Shown here: piece after piece, positions 25,224 to 34,464 of the stretch
How positions within the stretch are numbered: the first letter of the stretch is position 1
Layout of the letters: each line of letters starts with the position of its first letter
Source of the DNA: Bacteroidaceae bacterium
GTDB taxonomy: Bacteria > Bacteroidota > Bacteroidia > Bacteroidales > Bacteroidaceae
Assembly: GCA_024401275.1 (NCBI GenBank)
Contig: JAKSLJ010000019.1
Span: 1 to 62,849 of the forward strand
Length of the DNA stretch: 62,849 nt
Reading direction: 5' to 3'
Translations under genes and position numbers: made by a program
The notes under the pieces: generated by a model
What the model was told of the DNA's origin: nothing
Seen by the model: only the letters and a program-made list of their open reading frames with translations
The model's database searches: none

Positions 25224-26108
25224 ATGGTCAATGAAATTATGCTTAACTTGCAAGAAGAAACACGCGACGGCTATACCATCAGCGCAGAGATGAAGAAGGT
25301 ATGGCAGGTTGAGATAGACATCATGCTGAAGATATTCGAGGTGTGCAAGAAGCACAACCTCAGATGCTGGCTTGATGGTGGAACTCTCCTTGGCGCCGTT
25401 CGTCACAAGGGTTTCATACCATGGGATGATGACATTGATCTCATCATGCCGCGTGCAGACTACGACAAGCTATGTGCCATTGCAGAAAAGGAATTCACTC
25501 ATCCCTACTTTTTTCAGACAACATTTACGGACAAAGGTTACATAACAGGCCATGCTCAGGTAAGAAACAGCATGACAGCAACTCTGGGCAAAGGCGACGA
25601 GAAGAAAGCTTTCAACTGTGGAATACCTGTTGATATTTTCATCCTCGATGCTGTACCAGAGTCAAAGATTGCGCAATTCCTTCAGCGTACAGCAACAATG
25701 ATCCTTAAAAAGACCATTCGAGCAAGCTTCACACCTGTTTCCGAGCAGAAAAAGATGGGTAAGAAATTACTTTCCGTTTTCTCAAAAGGACTATATTCAT
25801 TATTGCCATACCGCACAGCCTTCCGCTGGTTTGAGGATTTATTCCGCAGCGTTTCTGTAGAAAAGTCTTCACGCCTTGCAACGTTATCTTTCCGTTACAC
25901 TCTCCGTCGTTTTGTTTTCCCAAAAGAAGCCTATCGCGACACCGTCTATCTTGACTTCGAAGGTATGCAACTTCCTGCTCCTTCCGGATACAAGGATGTA
26001 CTCATAGGCTCTTATGGTCCCGATTATATGACACCGGTAAAAGCGCCTTCCATGCACGGAGAAAGAATGTACGATACAGAGAAAAGTTATCTTGAATACA
26101 GAAAATAA
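25224..26108 (+). CDS. LicD-family phosphotransferase
   Basis: LicD-type nucleotidyl/phosphotransferase that attaches phosphocholine or a related phospho-group to cell-surface glycans. The family hallmark WLDGGTLLGAVRHKGFIPWD followed by DDIDLIMPRADYDKL lies around residues 51-82. The Asp-rich centre coordinates metal. I use the ATG at 25224 (294 residues); an earlier in-frame start at 25152 would overlap the preceding gene by 26 bases. It is followed five bases later by a WaaP-like kinase gene. Choline genes (licA/licC) are not seen, so the transferred group is unknown. Confidence 0.85.
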   Translation: MVNEIMLNLQEETRDGYTISAEMKKVWQVEIDIMLKIFEVCKKHNLRCWLDGGTLLGAVRHKGFIPWDDDIDLIMPRADYDKLCAIAEKEFTHPYFFQTTFTDKGYITGHAQVRNSMTATLGKGDEKKAFNCGIPVDIFILDAVPESKIAQFLQRTATMILKKTIRASFTPVSEQKKMGKKLLSVFSKGLYSLLPYRTAFRWFEDLFRSVSVEKSSRLATLSFRYTLRRFVFPKEAYRDTVYLDFEGMQLPAPSGYKDVLIGSYGPDYMTPVKAPSMHGERMYDTEKSYLEYRK

Positions 26109-26113
26109 CACAG

Positions 26114-26881
26114 ATGTTCACAGTAAGAATTTCAGACGAATACCAAGAAGAGCGATCGTGGATAGAACATATCCCCGCCACATTTGACCTCCACGGAGAG
26201 ATTGTGCAGGCAAAGAAGAACCGCAATATTCTTCGCAAAGTGGCACACAAAGGTAGGATGTACAATATCAAGAGCTTTCATATTCCTCGTTTCTTCAATC
26301 GTATAATCTATACTTTCTTCCGAAAATCAAAAGCTCTTCGCTCTTACGAACACGCTTTTATTCTGAGAGAAAAAGGCATCGGAACACCGGTACCAATTGC
26401 ATTGCTGACCGAAAAGCTCGGCGGACTCATTGCCCGAAGTTTTTATGTTAGCGAGCAACTTTCCGATGAATATCAGGAAATACGCTATTGCTATCGTGGA
26501 CCTCTAGCAGGAAACGAGGAAACACTTACTGCCTTTGCGCAATTCACGGCAAAAGTTCACGACTCTGGAGTTTATCACACTGACTATTCTCCAGGCAACA
26601 TCCTTTTCAAGCACAATGAGACAACCGGCGAATACGATTTCCAGCTTGTTGATATCAACCGCATGAAGTTCTGCGAAGTGTCTATGGAGATGGGATGCAA
26701 GAACTGGGCGAGACTCTTTGAATGCGACGAGATATACGAGTTCGTTGCCCGACAATATGCAAAGGCGCGTGGCTTTGACGAAAAAAAATGCGTCGCTCTC
26801 ATCATGAAAGCCCAAAACGACTTCAACAAAAAAAAGATAAGAAAGAGAAAACTCAAGAAGCTTATCGGCAAAAAAGATTAA
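26114..26881 (+). CDS. Lipopolysaccharide core kinase (KdkA/WaaP-like)
   Basis: Protein-kinase-like fold of 255 residues acting on LPS core sugars. RKVAHKGRMYNIKSFHIPRF resembles the nucleotide-binding beta-sheet with the ATP Lys; HTDYSPGNILFKH near residue 155 is the catalytic loop (HxDxxxxN) and QLVDINRMKF near 178 supplies the metal-binding Asp. A Lys/Arg-rich tail (KKKIRKRKLKKLIGKKD) suggests association with the inner membrane surface. It ends the plus-strand group with the LicD- and galactofuranosyltransferase-like genes, which together point to phosphate decoration of lipid A-core or a lipid-linked glycan. Confidence 0.8.
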   Translation: MFTVRISDEYQEERSWIEHIPATFDLHGEIVQAKKNRNILRKVAHKGRMYNIKSFHIPRFFNRIIYTFFRKSKALRSYEHAFILREKGIGTPVPIALLTEKLGGLIARSFYVSEQLSDEYQEIRYCYRGPLAGNEETLTAFAQFTAKVHDSGVYHTDYSPGNILFKHNETTGEYDFQLVDINRMKFCEVSMEMGCKNWARLFECDEIYEFVARQYAKARGFDEKKCVALIMKAQNDFNKKKIRKRKLKKLIGKKD

Positions 26882-26952
26882 TTTGAAGAGCTTATTTGAG
26901 CAACATAAAAAAAAGAAAAAGTGCTTAGTTTGAAGCGGAAGTCTGAATAATA

Positions 26953-26999
26953 TTGTGTGTTTGCGCGTGTAAGAAAGTTCTACACACACAAACACACAA
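26953..26999. terminator. Imperfect hairpin between convergent genes
   Basis: TTGTGTGTTTG pairs with CAAACACACAA (11 bp) and an inner GTGTA/TACAC pair extends it. It lies between the ends of the WaaP-like gene (plus) and recJ (minus). T runs are weak on both sides, so bidirectional termination is only possible. Confidence 0.4.
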
Positions 27000-27008
27000 A
27001 AAGTGTAG

Positions 27009-28751
27009 TTATTCTGTTTTAGCAGCTTCCCCCTCAACAACTCTTATGTCTTCAATCTGAAGCTGAGGAGTATGTTTGAAGAGATTGTCTTCTATAGTAT
27101 AAGCAATGTCGAAAGACTGGCGCGACTTAATGTATTTCGCAGCCTGACTCTGTCCGAATGCTATTCCATTCATGACATATGGCGATTTGGAGTCAACCAA
27201 TTCCAATTTAATGTGATCCTGATTTCGACCTACTACCCTACTCGCTCCATAATCCATCACATTGTGAGTACAGAAGATCGGTTTCTGATTGTTTGGTCCA
27301 AACGGAGCAAACTTTCGCAGATCATTGTGCAGCTTACGGTTTATGTCGCGGAAATCAAGTTCACCGTCAATGACGATTGAAGGCTTCATTTTCGCTTCAT
27401 CAATATGCTCATCAACATATTGCTGGAAACGACGTTCAAACTCAGGCAGATCATCCCACTTCAGAGTAACACCTGCAGCGTATGTATGTCCACCGAAATT
27501 GACGAACAAATCGCGGCAACTCTTAACGGCAGAATAAACATCAAAGCCAGTAACACTGCGTGCCGAACCAACAGCATAATCGCCATCGCGGGTAAGAACG
27601 ATTGTTGGTTTGTAGTAAACCTCCGTAACGCGAGAAGCAACAATACCGATGACACCTTTCTTCCAGTCAGGGTCATAGAGGAAGATGCTCGAACGCTGTC
27701 CCTGCTCCTGACCGAGAAGTTCAATGATGATATTAGCCTCTTCAGTCATCTGCTTGTCAATGTCCTTACGCTGCTCGTTATACTCATTGATATTCTTTGC
27801 CATCTCAAGAGCTAGCGTAAAGTCTTTCTCCACGAGAAGATCCACGCTTTCACGACCATTTTCCATTCTTCCGCTGGCATTAATACGCGGACCAATTCGG
27901 AAAACAATGTCGCTCATTGAGAGTTCACGACCAGTAAGTCCGCAAATATCAATGATAGCCTTTATGCCGACATTCGGATTCTTGTTCATCTGCTTCAGTC
28001 CATGGTAAGCAAGAATACGATTCTCATCCGTCACAGACACGAGGTCAGAGGCAATACTCATGGCGCAAAGATCCAGAAGCGGAATGAGCTTTGAGAAAGG
28101 AATCATGTTATTCTTGGCAAAAGCCTGCATGAACTTGAATCCGACACCACAGCCGCAAAGTTCCTTGAAAGGATATGGGCAGTCAAGTCGTTTAGGATTG
28201 AGCACAGCGACAGCATCAGGCAGTCGGTTTTCATCCGGCTCATGATGGTCGCAAACAATGAAGTCTATACCAAGGCTCTTGGCATAAGCTATCTGCTCAA
28301 AAGCCTTCACACCTGAGTCAAGCACGATTATCAGCGAGACGCCAGTTTCTTGGGCATACTCAATACCCTGAGAACTAATGCCATAGCCTTCATCGTAACG
28401 GTCAGGAATGTAGTAGTCAATATTGGAATAGTATTGGTTTAGAAACTTGTAAACCAGCGTAACAGCAGTCACTCCATCGACATCGTAATCGCCATAGACG
28501 AGAATACGCTCCTTGCGCCCCATAGCGTCGTTCAAGCGATCTACTGCGACATCCATATCCTTCATAAGGAAAGGATTATAGAGGTCATTCAGCTGCGGCT
28601 TGAAGAAACGCTTTGCGGCGGACTCGGTATCGATGCCACGCTTGATGAGGATGTCTGCCAACAGCGGAGAGATATTCAGTTTCTCCGCCAAGTCGGTAGC
28701 CACCTGCAAGCGTGTCTCGTCAGGGATATCGTATGTCCAAGAGTAATGCAT
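27009..28751 (-). CDS. recJ: Single-stranded-DNA-specific exonuclease RecJ
   Basis: 5'-3' single-strand exonuclease of recombination and mismatch repair. 580 residues. DHH-family motifs: VYGDYDVDGVTAVTLVYKFL near residue 78, LIIVLDSGVKAFEQI near 136, CDHHEPDENRLPDAVAVLNP near 165, and MSIASDLVSVTDENR near 230; the DHHA1 part has NFGGHTYAAGVTL near 418 with the conserved GGH. An OB-like C-terminal region follows. ATG start 45 bases beyond the peptidase gene. Very sure of family. Confidence 0.93.
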   Translation of the reverse strand: MHYSWTYDIPDETRLQVATDLAEKLNISPLLADILIKRGIDTESAAKRFFKPQLNDLYNPFLMKDMDVAVDRLNDAMGRKERILVYGDYDVDGVTAVTLVYKFLNQYYSNIDYYIPDRYDEGYGISSQGIEYAQETGVSLIIVLDSGVKAFEQIAYAKSLGIDFIVCDHHEPDENRLPDAVAVLNPKRLDCPYPFKELCGCGVGFKFMQAFAKNNMIPFSKLIPLLDLCAMSIASDLVSVTDENRILAYHGLKQMNKNPNVGIKAIIDICGLTGRELSMSDIVFRIGPRINASGRMENGRESVDLLVEKDFTLALEMAKNINEYNEQRKDIDKQMTEEANIIIELLGQEQGQRSSIFLYDPDWKKGVIGIVASRVTEVYYKPTIVLTRDGDYAVGSARSVTGFDVYSAVKSCRDLFVNFGGHTYAAGVTLKWDDLPEFERRFQQYVDEHIDEAKMKPSIVIDGELDFRDINRKLHNDLRKFAPFGPNNQKPIFCTHNVMDYGASRVVGRNQDHIKLELVDSKSPYVMNGIAFGQSQAAKYIKSRQSFDIAYTIEDNLFKHTPQLQIEDIRVVEGEAAKTE

Positions 28752-28755
28752 TTAA

Positions 28756-28796
28756 TAATTGATAATTAAAAATTGAGAATTGATAATTAAAAATTA
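28756..28796. repeat. AATTGATAATTAAAAATT repeat between peptidase stop and recJ start
   Basis: Two copies of GATAATTAAAAATT joined by GAGAATT fill the 45-base gap. It is the same family as 6050-6103 and 47441-47500 and directly adjoins the stop codon of the C1-like peptidase. Confidence 0.75.
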
Positions 28797-30002
28797 TTAG
28801 ATGCCAAGCTTCTTGCGAATGTCAGCAGGAATAGCATTCTTGTTGACCATGAAGTCCATTGTGTTAAGCTTGATGAAAGACTTTGTCATGTACCAGATGC
28901 CCTTGTACTTGCCAGTCTCGCCCCATGAGTTCTTTACCATGTAGTACTCACGACCGTTCTGGTCCTTTGCAATACCGTAGAGGTGCATTCCGTGGTCATC
29001 AGTAAGCTGCCAGTTGTCGAAACGCTCCTGACGCATTTCCTGAGTAGGCACGAGCTCAGGTGCCTTGCAACCGAGAGAGTCAATCACATTCTTCTTCTCA
29101 GAAGCCTTAAGCTTGAGCCAACGAGCCTGATCGCTACCAGCGAGGTCGCGGATACCGTTGTCGTCGTAAGCAATAGCAAGACCATCACGAGTGAAACCTT
29201 CCTCAGAAACGTCGCCACCCCAAGCTACAGTATAGCCATTCTCAACAGCGTTGTCAATGATAGCCATCATCTCGTCAACAGGAACATTATAGCTCATGCC
29301 CTGACGCCAGTTGTCCTGAACCTCTACAGGGAAAGCAGTATAGAATGGATGGTGAGTGTAAGAAGTGATTGAAACATAGTCGTCGAGGGTGATGCCAAGG
29401 CTTGCTACGAATGTCTTAGGAGTATATTCCTTGCCTTCGTAAGTAAACTTCTCTGGACACTTGCCGAGGTAAGCATCGAGAATGCCCTGAAGACCAACCT
29501 TCCACTGGTTTGAAATCTTCTTGGCATCAGACTTTGCAACAGCATCTACGTAAGGTTCCATTGCATTGAAGAACTCGTTGAAGTTAGCGAGAGAGTCGCC
29601 CTGGAGTGTACCTGGAGCTGGCATTGCCTCTTCTGGACAGATACCGTAAAGCTTGAGTGTTGTGAGAACATCCTCAGCAGCACCACCCTGTGAGAACTGA
29701 GCATCGCCGTGCATACGGACCTTCACGATGGCGCGGTCCATATAGTTCTTGTTGCAGACAAACATCTCGCAGAGGTTGTAAGTCTTGCCAGTAGCTTTGA
29801 GAATTTCGCTTTCAAAGAAACTGAGCACAGAGAAGTTCCAGCATGTACCTGAACGGTTCTGGTTCTTGATGGAAGTGATTGGATTCTCCTTGATGGTAGT
29901 GAAGACAGGGTCATTGTTGACCTTTGCTGCCTTCTTTGGCTTAGCTGCAAAAGCGTTTGCAGAAAGCGCTGCACAAAGTGCAAGTGTTAGGATTTTTCTC
30001 AT
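28797..30002 (-). CDS. Secreted C1-family (bleomycin hydrolase/PepC-like) aminopeptidase
   Basis: Papain-like cysteine aminopeptidase, 401 residues. A clear signal peptide (MRKILTLALCAALSANAFA, cleavage near residue 19-20) sends it to the periplasm, unlike cytosolic PepC. Catalytic residues are visible: Gln48 and Cys54 in IKNQNRSGTCWNFSVLSF, His in TDDHGMHLYGIA near 340 and Asn in YYMVKNSWGETG near 358. It probably degrades peptides captured from outside, consistent with the peptide-fermenting life of many Prevotella. It follows the Xaa-Pro aminopeptidase gene on the same strand, so the two may act together. Confidence 0.88.
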   Translation of the reverse strand: MRKILTLALCAALSANAFAAKPKKAAKVNNDPVFTTIKENPITSIKNQNRSGTCWNFSVLSFFESEILKATGKTYNLCEMFVCNKNYMDRAIVKVRMHGDAQFSQGGAAEDVLTTLKLYGICPEEAMPAPGTLQGDSLANFNEFFNAMEPYVDAVAKSDAKKISNQWKVGLQGILDAYLGKCPEKFTYEGKEYTPKTFVASLGITLDDYVSITSYTHHPFYTAFPVEVQDNWRQGMSYNVPVDEMMAIIDNAVENGYTVAWGGDVSEEGFTRDGLAIAYDDNGIRDLAGSDQARWLKLKASEKKNVIDSLGCKAPELVPTQEMRQERFDNWQLTDDHGMHLYGIAKDQNGREYYMVKNSWGETGKYKGIWYMTKSFIKLNTMDFMVNKNAIPADIRKKLGI

Positions 30003-30094
30003 TGTAGTTTTATTTTTATTTAATTTCTGATTTTTCTTTTTGTAATCGGGAAATATTCGAAATCATTATTGAAATAAGGAATCATCCGAAGTCC

Positions 30095-31495
30095 TTATCT
30101 GTTGGCAGCGATGAATTCCTCCACATCGTTTGGATGATAAGGAATACGGCTTTCGCCAAGGAATCGGCAACCGTCTTTTGTGATGAGGATATCATCCTCA
30201 ATACGGATGCCACCGAAGTCGCGATAAGTGTCAAGAAGATCGTAGTTGATGAAATTCTCAAACTTATGCTGTGATTTCCAATCGTCAATAAGAGCAGGGA
30301 TAAAGTAAATGCCAGGCTCATCAGTCATCACGAAGCCTTCTTCCACCTCACGACCGCAACGGAGATAACACAAGCCGAACTGGTCAGAAGGAGTCTCGGT
30401 ATCTTTGAAGCCAACATATCGCTGACCAAGACCTTCCATATCATGAACATCCATACCCATCATGTGACCAAGTCCGTGAGGCATGAACATTGCGTGAGCT
30501 CCACAAGCCACAGCTTCTTCCGTATCACCCTTCATAAGTCCGATTTCCTTAAGTCCGTCTGTCATGCGCTTGCAAACCTCAATATGCACATCGCGCCACT
30601 TGATGCCAGCCTTTGCCACATCAAGAACATAGTCATGGCAAGCCTCAACGATTGAATATATCTCGCGTTGTTTTTGAGTGAATTTTCCGTTTGAAGGGAA
30701 GGTACGAGTATGATCTGAGCAATAGAAGTTCTCGTTTTCACAACCGGCATCACAAAGAACCAAGCGTCCATCTTCTATTGGTTTGAACTGCGGACCGCCA
30801 TGCATAATCTCGCCGTGCATAGTGAGAATTGTCGGGAAAGAAACCTGCCAACCGTATTTCATAGCCTCGCCAGTAACGACAGCGCCAACATACTTCTCTG
30901 TCACGCCAGGCTTACCAGCTATCATGGCAGCAGTATGCATCTTATAGCCAATCTCACAAGCCTTCTCTATCTCAGCTATTTCCTGATCTTCCTTGATTGA
31001 ACGCATCTTGATAACAGCCTTGATGAGTTCTACGCTTGCAGCCTCAGTCTGCTTGGTATGATGAATGCCAAGCATGTCCTGTATAAGGAGTTTTTCCTGA
31101 TGACGGTGTGGTGGAAGGAAGTGAATCTTCCTGCCCTTTGCCTGCTCCGCCTTGACAAGGTCAATGAACTGCTGGAATGTGCCAGTCTTGCTGACGCCCA
31201 CAGTTTCTGCCTGTGAAGCGAGAGATTCCACCGGACCCGTCCAAACGATATCAGCCACATCAACATCGTCGCCATAAAGAGCAACTTCGCCGCTTTCAAT
31301 GTCAATAACACCGGCAAGTCCGTCGCGAATCAAGCCGAAATAATAGAGAAAAGACGAATCCGGGCGGAATGGATAATAAACATTCGCCGGATAGTTGTTA
31401 GGGCATTCGTCGCCACTAAGGAAAATGAGAAGTCCGTCATTGACAAGACCCTTCAAAACGTTTCTTCTATTTGTATAAGTTTCTTTTGAGAACAT
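30095..31495 (-). CDS. pepP: Xaa-Pro aminopeptidase (M24B, PepP-like)
   Basis: Removes an N-terminal residue before proline. N-terminal creatinase-like domain (FSKETYTNRRNVL..., residues 1-165), then the pita-bread metallopeptidase: LVLCDAGCENENFYCSDHTRTFP (two Asp metal ligands) near 255, HGLGHMMGMDVHDM (His ligand and catalytic His) near 355, TDEPGIYFIP (Glu ligand) and GGIRIEDDILIT (Glu ligand) near 440. I start at the ATG at 31495 (MFSKETY, 466 residues), not at the TTG three codons upstream. A TAACTTTG box lies 27 bases before the ATG. Cytoplasmic, no signal peptide seen. Confidence 0.9.
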   Translation of the reverse strand: MFSKETYTNRRNVLKGLVNDGLLIFLSGDECPNNYPANVYYPFRPDSSFLYYFGLIRDGLAGVIDIESGEVALYGDDVDVADIVWTGPVESLASQAETVGVSKTGTFQQFIDLVKAEQAKGRKIHFLPPHRHQEKLLIQDMLGIHHTKQTEAASVELIKAVIKMRSIKEDQEIAEIEKACEIGYKMHTAAMIAGKPGVTEKYVGAVVTGEAMKYGWQVSFPTILTMHGEIMHGGPQFKPIEDGRLVLCDAGCENENFYCSDHTRTFPSNGKFTQKQREIYSIVEACHDYVLDVAKAGIKWRDVHIEVCKRMTDGLKEIGLMKGDTEEAVACGAHAMFMPHGLGHMMGMDVHDMEGLGQRYVGFKDTETPSDQFGLCYLRCGREVEEGFVMTDEPGIYFIPALIDDWKSQHKFENFINYDLLDTYRDFGGIRIEDDILITKDGCRFLGESRIPYHPNDVEEFIAANR

Positions 31496-31521
31496 AGCAG
31501 TCAAATTTAAACACTAGCGCG

Positions 31522-31529
31522 CAAAGTTA
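31522..31529 (-). promoter_or_regulatory. Bacteroidales promoter -7 box for pepP
   Basis: TAACTTTG on the minus strand, 27 bases before the pepP ATG. It matches TAnnTTTG exactly. Confidence 0.65.
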
Positions 31530-31698
31530 ACAAATATTCATTAATTAATAAAGGAAAAACGGAAAAAATCAACTTTTTCTTTGTTTTTTCAAACAAACAG
31601 CCCAGCAAAAGCAGTCAAAAAGCAGAATATTTCGCAATTTTGTAGAACAAATCGCATACTGAAGCAATAACGAGTCACACACTGAAGCGACAGGAAAA

Positions 31699-32088
31699 AT
31701 GGCAGTACACAACGAATTCGGAGCATGGGGCGAGCAAGTGGCAGAAGAATACTTGCGCCATAAAGGCTACTCCATCCTGGAGCGAGACTGGCATTACGGG
31801 CACAAGGATTTGGACATCGTAGCCTATGAAGACGACACCCAGACGCTGGTCATCGTGGAGGTTAAGGCACGCAGTACAGAGGCCATCTCCACCGCATTGC
31901 AGGCAGTAAGCATTCAGAAGGAAAAGAACATGATCGGAGCCGCATTCGCCTTTGCACGCTCTACAGGTCATTTCTTCCCAAGCATCCGCTTCGATGTGAT
32001 AACCGTTGTCGGCAGCAAGACCGACTACAAGCTTGAGCACTACCCTGGCATCATAAAGCCAGGAGCACAAGGAAGAAGGATGATTTAA
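31699..32088 (+). CDS. yraN: UPF0102 (YraN-like) protein
   Basis: A 129-residue member of the YraN/UPF0102 family, which has a restriction-endonuclease-like fold. The nuclease-type residues are present: Glu in GAWGEQVAEEYL, Asp in HKDLDIVAYE (usual E-x-D-x-D-hydrophobic pattern) and E-x-K in VIVEVKARST. The role is unproven; a link to DNA uptake or repair has been proposed for relatives. It begins the plus-strand run leading into polysaccharide genes, 23 bases before the wzz-like gene. Confidence 0.85.
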   Translation: MAVHNEFGAWGEQVAEEYLRHKGYSILERDWHYGHKDLDIVAYEDDTQTLVIVEVKARSTEAISTALQAVSIQKEKNMIGAAFAFARSTGHFFPSIRFDVITVVGSKTDYKLEHYPGIIKPGAQGRRMI

Positions 32089-32111
32089 AAACAACCACAA
32101 ATTCATGACAA

Positions 32112-33245
32112 ATGGAAAATAATCAAGAAATACAAAGACAAGCAAACACCCACGAAATAGACGTGGTAGCAGTTTTGGCTCGTACATTCAAAGCACCCAT
32201 TTCGCTACTGTTCTTTCTGATACTTTTCGGAGCTGCTGGCGTGTATGTTGCTTTGACAACACCTAAGACCTATTCATCCACAGCCGTTCTTGCGCCTGAG
32301 ATTTCAGGAAATGCCGGCATGAGCGGAAGTTTATCCGACATCGCTTCAAACTTCGGAATAGACCTCGGAGGAGCAAAAAACGGAATTGATGCCATCTATC
32401 CCGAAATCTATCCTGATGTTCTCGCCTCAACGGACTTCATACTTAATCTGCTGGATGTGCCTGTGCGAATGAAGGACAATGACTCTATCAAGACATTTCT
32501 TCTGCACCTTCAGAAAGACACAAAGCATTCCATCACCGACAACATAAAGCTCTGGATAAACAAGCATATCAGCAACGACGACCAGATTACCAGTGGCATC
32601 AGCGGCGGCAGCGACAATGGTGCGGAAAACAAGTTCGTCATCCCAAAGGTTCAGAGCAAGATTTGCGAATCTCTAGCAAAGAACATCATCTGCAATGTTG
32701 ACAAGAAGACAAGCGTCATCTCCATTTCCATTTCTGACCAGGACCCTCTTGTTGCAGCCATTATGGTTGACACAATCCAGAATCGCTTGCAGAATTACAT
32801 CATTGATTACAGAACAAGAAAAGCAAGAAAAGACTTCGAGTATTACACAACACTCTATAACGAAGCAAAGCAGAAGTACGAAAAGTCTCAGAAAGAGTAT
32901 GTTGACTACTGTGATGCCAATCAAGACCTTGAACTCCAAAGCTTTATCACGGAGCGCGATGTTCTTGAAGACGAGATGCAGAACAAATACAATGTAATGC
33001 ACCAGTTGCAGATTCAGGTGCAGGCTGCAGAGGCAAAGATTCGCGAAATCACTCCGGCATTCACCATTGTCGAGAAACCACGAATGGCCTACAAGGCTTC
33101 AAGCACTCCGAGAAGCATCATCGTTCTTGGCTTCCTCGTTTTCGGATTCTTCATTGACATGATTTGGGCAAACTGGCTTTACAGCTGGAAAAAGAACAAG
33201 AAAGCCAAGAAGCAAGCCGAGAAACAAGACCAGAAACAAGACTAG
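32112..33245 (+). CDS. Wzz-type polysaccharide chain-length determinant
   Basis: Regulates chain length of an O-antigen or capsule. Two membrane segments flank a large periplasmic part: TM1 near residues 29-50 (APISLLFFLILFGAAGVYVAL) and TM2 near 333-355 (SIIVLGFLVFGFFIDMIWA), preceded by the Pro-rich VEKPRMAYKASSTPRS expected before the second helix. The periplasmic part has a long helical coiled-coil stretch (RKDFEYYTTLYNEAKQKYEK). There is no C-terminal tyrosine kinase domain; the tail is Lys-rich. 377 residues. It heads the plus-strand half of the polysaccharide locus. Confidence 0.88.
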   Translation: MENNQEIQRQANTHEIDVVAVLARTFKAPISLLFFLILFGAAGVYVALTTPKTYSSTAVLAPEISGNAGMSGSLSDIASNFGIDLGGAKNGIDAIYPEIYPDVLASTDFILNLLDVPVRMKDNDSIKTFLLHLQKDTKHSITDNIKLWINKHISNDDQITSGISGGSDNGAENKFVIPKVQSKICESLAKNIICNVDKKTSVISISISDQDPLVAAIMVDTIQNRLQNYIIDYRTRKARKDFEYYTTLYNEAKQKYEKSQKEYVDYCDANQDLELQSFITERDVLEDEMQNKYNVMHQLQIQVQAAEAKIREITPAFTIVEKPRMAYKASSTPRSIIVLGFLVFGFFIDMIWANWLYSWKKNKKAKKQAEKQDQKQD

Positions 33246-33291
33246 ACAAAAATAGAAACATAGAAAAAAGAAGAGAAAACCACCCTATCAC

Positions 33292-34452
33292 ATGCTTGTA
33301 CTACCATACTTGCTCATAATGATTTTCCTGTGCGGTTGCGCATTTTTCCATGAATTCACCAGCGATGAAAACAGGAAGATGCAAATTCGTTATGTAGCCA
33401 TTGGTGTATTCTCTGTTTTTTTCGTTTTTCGCGGTTACATAAACACCGACTGGGTAGGCTATTATCCTTTCTTTGAAACCCTCGAGTGGAAAGACCTTTT
33501 CACTTGGAGTTTTGATGCGGAAAAAGATGCCCATGTAGAAGAGCCGGGCTTCGTCCTTCTGGCACTTATTTGCAAGACCATCATTCCCCACTATCTGTTC
33601 CTGCAAGTTGTTGTTTCAGCCCTATGTATGTGGCTGTTTTTCAGATTCTTGAACAAGATGAAGATAGAAAACTACTCATTGGTTTTCATGCTCTTCATTT
33701 CGTTTGCCGGAATGGGAATTGTGTTCAATCTTCTGCGAAATTCCCTTGCCATTTTCATCTTCCTAAACGCCTTGGAATACCTTGTTGACAGGAAGCCGCT
33801 GCACTATTTCGGCTTATGCCTTTTGGCAGTCTCTTTCCACATGACTTCCCTAGTCTTCCTCCCGCTGTATTTCTTCTTCCATTTCCGCATCAACAGATGG
33901 GTGTTTCTTGGTTGTTTCTCCGTCTTTGCGGCAATGTATCTTCTGAACATTTCCATCGTTGTTTCCATCCTTCAGATTCTTGGCATCGACGAGTTGCTCA
34001 CGGCGAAGGTGGAAGCCTATACGGAAGTGATGAATGCCAGCCGAAGCGGATTCTCTCTCGGATTCATCGAGCGAGTGCTAACCGCCGTTCTTGTCACCCT
34101 GTATTACGACAAACTGAACATGCGCCGCAAAAACAACGCCATCATCATAAATGGCTTGCTCTGCTACTTCTTCATGTTCTTCTGCCTCGCGGAATTCAGT
34201 ACTATCAGTAGCCGTATGTCCAATCTCTTTGTCTATAGCTACTGGATAATCTGGGTGGACCTACTCTATTGCCTCTATTACGAAAACAACAGGAACATTT
34301 TCCTCGCTTTCATAATGCTCTATTGCATGGTGAAACTCTTACCAGTCATACAGAAACCCGTACAGGAATACGACAATATTCTCTTCGGAATAAAGGGCTA
34401 CGAGGAGCGACTAAACATCTTCCACAGCACATTCGTTGACGACAACGAATAA
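33292..34452 (+). CDS. EpsG-family polysaccharide polymerase (Wzy-like)
   Basis: Predicted repeat-unit polymerase at the inner membrane. The 386-residue protein has about ten hydrophobic segments and EpsG-type signatures: RGYINTDWVGYYPFFETL near residue 45, FNLLRNSLAIFIFLNAL near 145 and VSFHMTSLVFLPLYFFF near 180. It follows the wzz-like gene and precedes glycosyltransferases. The linkage it forms cannot be read from sequence. Confidence 0.85.
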   Translation: MLVLPYLLIMIFLCGCAFFHEFTSDENRKMQIRYVAIGVFSVFFVFRGYINTDWVGYYPFFETLEWKDLFTWSFDAEKDAHVEEPGFVLLALICKTIIPHYLFLQVVVSALCMWLFFRFLNKMKIENYSLVFMLFISFAGMGIVFNLLRNSLAIFIFLNALEYLVDRKPLHYFGLCLLAVSFHMTSLVFLPLYFFFHFRINRWVFLGCFSVFAAMYLLNISIVVSILQILGIDELLTAKVEAYTEVMNASRSGFSLGFIERVLTAVLVTLYYDKLNMRRKNNAIIINGLLCYFFMFFCLAEFSTISSRMSNLFVYSYWIIWVDLLYCLYYENNRNIFLAFIMLYCMVKLLPVIQKPVQEYDNILFGIKGYEERLNIFHSTFVDDNE

Positions 34453-34464
34453 TAAACACTACAC

